From Paragordius varius (taxonomy: Eukaryota > Nematomorpha): a DNA stretch of 64,000 nucleotides. This document shows positions 59,851 through 64,000 of the stretch, piece after piece (position 1 is the stretch's first letter; every line of letters begins with the position of its first letter). The notes beneath the pieces are model-generated. The model saw only the letters and a program-made list of their open reading frames with translations. It had not been told where the DNA came from and ran no database searches. Made by a program: the position numbers and the translations under genes. Where the stretch lies: positions 1,798,001-1,862,000 of the forward strand of contig OZ176054.1 in NCBI GenBank assembly GCA_964247055.1, in the 5' to 3' direction.

Positions 59851-61436
59851 TTCCATTTTGATAAATATATAGATTATAATGATCGGAAGAAATGCTGGTA
59901 TAAACAGTCTTTCCGAACCAGATGATTTTAAGATATATTTATAACAATAATATAAGTTAAAAAACATTTTTTCTAAATTGTATTTCACTAGCTACCCTTG
60001 CTACGCGACCCCAAATGGGGTCACAACCCATAGTTTTAGAAGCACTGATATAGAATATTAAATCTATGCATAAAAAAGATGATATTTTTTTTCCAATTTA
60101 CACGATCGAAAATTAGAATTTTTTTAAATTTTAAAAATATAGAATATATTATTTTTGAGTGACTGACTTATATAACTGCAAAAAAAATTTATGAAATAAA
60201 TTTTTTATTTATCCAATATTTGAAGGATGCGTCAGAAATTATAGAATATTTTTATTGGGCAAAAATCACGGTACTAGATTCATCGGGGTTTAAAATACCT
60301 TATAAAGATTACTATAATATATCATTACCTATTTTTAAAATATTTAAATCTAATTTGTTTCGCGTCTATTGTTAAACATCTGTGATTTAAATGGCTTCAT
60401 TATAGTCTGACTCTCGTGCAATATTAGGTAAATTGTTAACTTTACTATTTATTAATTGTAATTAATATTAAAAATGAATACAATTTAATCCCATAACTTA
60501 GATACCTTAGATTTAATTTTTTTTATTTGTTTTCAGCGAAAAATTCGTAATTTAAACGGTTAGTAAAGATATATATTAGTATTTGATGAAAATCATTTAA
60601 CTTTTTTACGAAAACTGGTTACATACCATTTACATACAATAAATAAATTTTATTATAAAACAGATCAGGATTTTTATTAGACTTTCTAAGTGTCATTATA
60701 TATAACAAACTGTAATTAACTATTATTAATGTACTTTTTGGCTCTAGGTCAATTTGGTTGTATATGGTACTTTTTTTAAAAGCATTCAATTATATTATGT
60801 TTATTGTAAATTTCTAGACAAAACATTTTTGCGAACTAATCTTACGAAAATTAAAAACCTAACCAACAATATTAAAGTATATATGGATGGAAATTATTAA
60901 CCATGCTTCCCGTAATTCTGCAAATTAAAAGTTCAATTATGATCTTGGATTGGAACACAAATAAAACATAGATGCATCACCATTCATTAATCGTATGTTC
61001 CAGGGCGTTAAAGCAACCTTGAATATCCTTCTCTTTCCAGCATTTTTGTAATATAAACTCTCCCGTTTAAATTTAATCGGTTTACGTTGTCAAATAATAT
61101 ATTTGCTCAAACTTTCTCTAGCTAAATATATTTATAAATAAATTTTAAAATACCCATATTATTATACATCTCATCAGTTTTATGTCTTATCTATACATAA
61201 GTAACTAAAAAGAATACGTGATACATCGATATTTGGCTAGCCAAGATTTACACTGACTAATCGCATTTTTTCCCCGGAACTTTTGTTAAAGCGAAAAGTT
61301 AATAAAAATTTACTAATGATTATCTTCGAATAATCCCCTTTTTTCTTCGTTAAATTCCAATCTAATAAATGTTTAATGATGACAAATATTACTTTGTAAA
61401 TTTTTGAAGAATAATTTGAAATCTTAAAAACATTTT
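59851..61436. other. spacer before the RhoGAP-like gene
   Basis: AT-rich. Possible isolated exon-like pieces at 60415-60436 and 60995-61055 have good acceptors but could not be joined into a gene. A tctagctacccttgctacgcgacc block near 59990-60030 recurs in style at 11310. Confidence 0.35.
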
Positions 61437-63884
61437 ATGAACAATATAACTGAAGTGATGGAGCAATGGTCGAATGAGCAAATTTTATCGTCTGACGCTG
61501 ATGATGTTACTGATTTTTCCGATTTATCGTCTGAGGTGGAATATCGATCGCTATCTCCCACATCTCGATCATCATCATCTTCATCCTCTCCATTAGCAAT
61601 AGCACGTAATCCTTGTTCACAAACGAATGAGGATCCATGTTTTGTCGTTTCTTCAAATGGTTCATTTCCTCCAGTAGCAGACGAACAAAAATGTGTACGT
61701 GATGCAAACGAACTCGAATCCCCATTTAATAATTCTGCTAATGATTGCCATTTGAACAATAAGATATCACAAAGCGAAAGCAGTGACGATTCATCGACCA
61801 ATGGCGTTGATGAAGACGGATCCATTCGATGCAGGCGAAATAATGAAAGGCGTTCAACTCTTACGCCATTAAATGCTAATCATGATGGATGTATTACTGA
61901 CATCGAAGCAAGTAATCCCAGCCATGACAATAAATATGATTGCTTGGATGAAGGCATGTCATCCCTTTCACTCGAATGTATAAAGGGTAAAACAAAAACC
62001 TATATAAACGATAATTTTGTGCATCACCGAAAACCTTATTCGTATTTTGGTGTACCATTGATATCATTAATAACAAAAACTGATACTCACGGTGTACCAC
62101 GCTTAATGAATGAGCTAGCTCAATATTTGTTGAGACACTTTAGTGCCATATATTCGTTTCAGAAACAAAATTGTTCACCCAAAATAAAGGATAAGCATCA
62201 AATGAAGCACAAATTTTCTGTTCCTTATTCTCTGGGCACTTACTCTCGTGATAATAATAATAATCATTATTTGAATGATTTGGTATACCTTACTTGGTCA
62301 TCCAATTCGCATGCAATTCAATCAATATCATCTAAAGAAACGCCCCAAGTATCGGAAGATTTTCAACAAAAAATTTTGCGAGATTTAATTGCTGCCAGTA
62401 GGTTTTTCTTTTTTCCCTGCGTCCATGAACCATCACTGGCTAACATAAACTTGTGTCACAAGAAAGACTTAATAATGGCTGAAATTCCACAATGTCGGAC
62501 GGAAAATGAATCAGTTATGACATCCATACCTTATCATCAGCATCCGTGGTTACTTACTCCAGCCAGTTTGCATTCCCACATGGCATGTTTATCGGTCTCC
62601 AAATTAACTGATGCCATCGATCAGTATGGGATTGAAGCATTTTTGGGCGAAATGGAACTGAGGTATGCGTTGACAGAAGCTACACAAGATATCATTTCTT
62701 CCAGCGATAATAAAAGTTATAGCAATCCAAGCTACAAAGTTTTCTATCATTACGGCTTTGAAACGGGGAAAAACAGTCCTGTGTCGTCTATGGATAAAAC
62801 GACCGTTGAAAAGGATAAAACATTATGCAGCGATCTAATTTTCATGATTTTTTTATTTTTAGAGAAATTGCCTCAGTCGCTCATTCCCTCGGATGTTACT
62901 TTATCACTTATACAGATCCACATAAAAGCATTTAATACCAATGAGCACTTGAATGATAATATTTGTGTCGATATCAATGAAAGACTGAATGATAAGAATG
63001 CCCAAGAAAATTTGCATACACCAAAATTATTGGATGTGTATGGAAAGTTTTTGCGTGATACATTGCCCTCTGCCAATTATAGGCTAACTGTTTTCATTTT
63101 AACATTATTAAGGGATTTATGGATACTATCCAACAAAGATTCTGCACTTATGGAAAATTTTGTTACATGTTTTTCGTGTACGGCTACAATTTTTTTGAAA
63201 AATGACGTTGATACTTGTTGTAATGATACGTTGCTTTCATCACAATCTAATATGTTGCAAAGTAGTCCCCTATTTCATAATGAAGAAGAAAGCGAATCTT
63301 ATAGGGTAGCTCACGATTCTAGCGCGTATTTTAAGGCATGGAGGCCTATTGTTAAAACGCTTTTGTTGCACTCCAACACAATTTTTGCCATGGATATGGA
63401 TTATCAATGCTTAATGACCGATGTGATATCCTTAGCTCCATCTTTATACCACCACCATGGTGCACGTCAATCGCACGATAAAATTGAATTTATCAATCAC
63501 GTTACTCCTCCATTGAGTGTTGTTGGTGAGGGTGGATACCAAATTTTGAATCAAAATGATGAATCATCCAGTGAAACGAAAAATCCTACGTTCCTTAAAA
63601 TTTGTAAAGGTGAGAAAACATACATTGTACCAATCGAACAATTTGTGCAAAAAGTTGGTTCTGACATTTCAGATGTTCATTCTTATAACGGTCCTTCTCC
63701 CACTTCTTTATGCCAAGAAAATGCTTCGGCTATCATGGTCAATGATAATAATAATTGGCTTGATGGAAATAATAATAAACATAACAAATTTGTTGAAAAC
63801 ACAAATGTCACTATAAATGATATCAAATCTATTCCTATCCAAGAGAAATCAAGTATATATTTTAGTTTATGCTTGAAAATATGA
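61437..63884 (+). CDS. divergent RhoGAP-like protein
   Basis: One open exon of 815 codons; an in-frame TAA lies 12 bp before the ATG. Residues 1-195 are Ser/Asn/Asp-rich and disordered. FGVPLISLITKTDTHGVPRL (about 204) matches the start of RhoGAP domains. LCSDLIFMIFLFLEKLPQSL (about 463) matches the LPEPL helix, and LPSANYRLTVFILTLLRDLW plus the following F-S-C stretch (about 543-585) matches the conserved C-terminal half. The domain is stretched by about 160 residues of low-complexity sequence, and the place of the catalytic arginine loop (GIFRxSG) reads YGIEAFLGEMEL with no arginine, so GTPase activation is unlikely. The inactive RhoGAP domains of OCRL/INPP5B look most similar by eye, but no phosphatase domain is present. 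The 3' end is unsure: a donor at 63853 and an acceptor at 63900 would make a 48-nt intron and a different short tail ending at about 63957. Confidence 0.7.
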   Translation: MNNITEVMEQWSNEQILSSDADDVTDFSDLSSEVEYRSLSPTSRSSSSSSSPLAIARNPCSQTNEDPCFVVSSNGSFPPVADEQKCVRDANELESPFNNSANDCHLNNKISQSESSDDSSTNGVDEDGSIRCRRNNERRSTLTPLNANHDGCITDIEASNPSHDNKYDCLDEGMSSLSLECIKGKTKTYINDNFVHHRKPYSYFGVPLISLITKTDTHGVPRLMNELAQYLLRHFSAIYSFQKQNCSPKIKDKHQMKHKFSVPYSLGTYSRDNNNNHYLNDLVYLTWSSNSHAIQSISSKETPQVSEDFQQKILRDLIAASRFFFFPCVHEPSLANINLCHKKDLIMAEIPQCRTENESVMTSIPYHQHPWLLTPASLHSHMACLSVSKLTDAIDQYGIEAFLGEMELRYALTEATQDIISSSDNKSYSNPSYKVFYHYGFETGKNSPVSSMDKTTVEKDKTLCSDLIFMIFLFLEKLPQSLIPSDVTLSLIQIHIKAFNTNEHLNDNICVDINERLNDKNAQENLHTPKLLDVYGKFLRDTLPSANYRLTVFILTLLRDLWILSNKDSALMENFVTCFSCTATIFLKNDVDTCCNDTLLSSQSNMLQSSPLFHNEEESESYRVAHDSSAYFKAWRPIVKTLLLHSNTIFAMDMDYQCLMTDVISLAPSLYHHHGARQSHDKIEFINHVTPPLSVVGEGGYQILNQNDESSSETKNPTFLKICKGEKTYIVPIEQFVQKVGSDISDVHSYNGPSPTSLCQENASAIMVNDNNNWLDGNNNKHNKFVENTNVTINDIKSIPIQEKSSIYFSLCLKI

Positions 63885-64000
63885 ATTATTTTTTTTGTAG
63901 TCGTAAGTTTTATGTACCTTTTTGACCGGATCAATTTTTATGCTAAAATATTTGAATGAAACATGTCATTTTATATTCTATATAGAAGGTACATTAGCTC

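Noticed and set aside
60995-61055. Exon-like piece GVKATLNILLFPAFL after a good acceptor, reminiscent of secretin-class receptors
   Set aside because: Only 15 codons, followed by a stop; no neighbouring exon of such a receptor is visible.
61424-61825. Minus-strand 133-codon ORF
   Set aside because: Antisense shadow of the Ser-rich start of the RhoGAP-like gene.
1-64000. tRNA, rRNA and CRISPR features
   Set aside because: No tRNA-like A and B boxes with a cloverleaf, no rRNA core sequence and no spaced direct-repeat array were seen.

Overview
The window is AT-rich (roughly three quarters A+T by eye) nuclear DNA of an animal. The evidence for an animal is spliced genes with GT-AG introns, a Polo-like kinase with kinase and both polo boxes, a rhodopsin-type seven-transmembrane receptor, an immunoglobulin-fold membrane protein and an oxysterol-binding-protein relative. 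Intron sizes are extremely mixed. The ORP-type gene has introns of 23, 27 and 23 nt, other small genes have introns of 27 to 80 nt, and the polo kinase has introns up to 3.3 kb loaded with small transposons. Introns near 25 nt are known from dicyemid mesozoans. A dicyemid or another reduced, parasitic animal lineage is therefore my best guess, as an inference only.

Layout. 1-2305: 3' part of an unrecognised four-exon gene (+). 2306-7870: repeat-rich spacer. 7871-8503: single-exon gene for a charged hydrophilic protein (+), tail to tail with a spliced gene for an Ig-domain single-pass membrane protein (-, about 10149-8829). 10150-20997: gene-poor DNA with a decayed tandem repeat (11330-12890), inverted-repeat elements and a possible small spliced ORF. 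20998-35649: a 14-exon Polo-like kinase gene (+) whose linker between kinase and polo boxes is about 900 residues. 36268-36535: a tiny three-exon gene for a 53-residue possible membrane peptide (+). 42056-38292: a seven-exon ORP9/10/11-type gene (-) with PH domain and linker but no lipid-binding ORD in the window. 46004-44484: an intronless GPCR gene (-). 46005-58940: mostly repeats, including a hAT-like element that encloses a Ty3/gypsy integrase fossil, and a pile of nested MITEs with a 1.4-kb-offset duplication. 59288-59586: a three-exon gene for a 67-residue protein with a partly duplicated exon. 61437 to the right edge: a large exon for a divergent RhoGAP-like protein (+).

Mobile DNA. 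At least five short inverted-repeat families recur: TTAA-ended MITEs of about 500-580 bp; TA-flanked CAGT...ACTG MITEs; TACCATTT-ended elements whose inverted repeats are themselves arrays of about 21-bp units; hAT-like CAGGGG-ended elements; and a long family carrying degenerate tandem repeats of about 165 bp and 215 bp. Several sit in introns of the polo kinase gene.

The genes do not form one pathway. Polo kinase belongs to mitosis and centrosome control, the ORP relative to membrane-contact lipid biology, and the GPCR and Ig protein to the cell surface. Exon chains were built by matching splice signals, reading phase and family similarity; all totals come out as whole codons. Gene starts are less certain than the domain-bearing exons.
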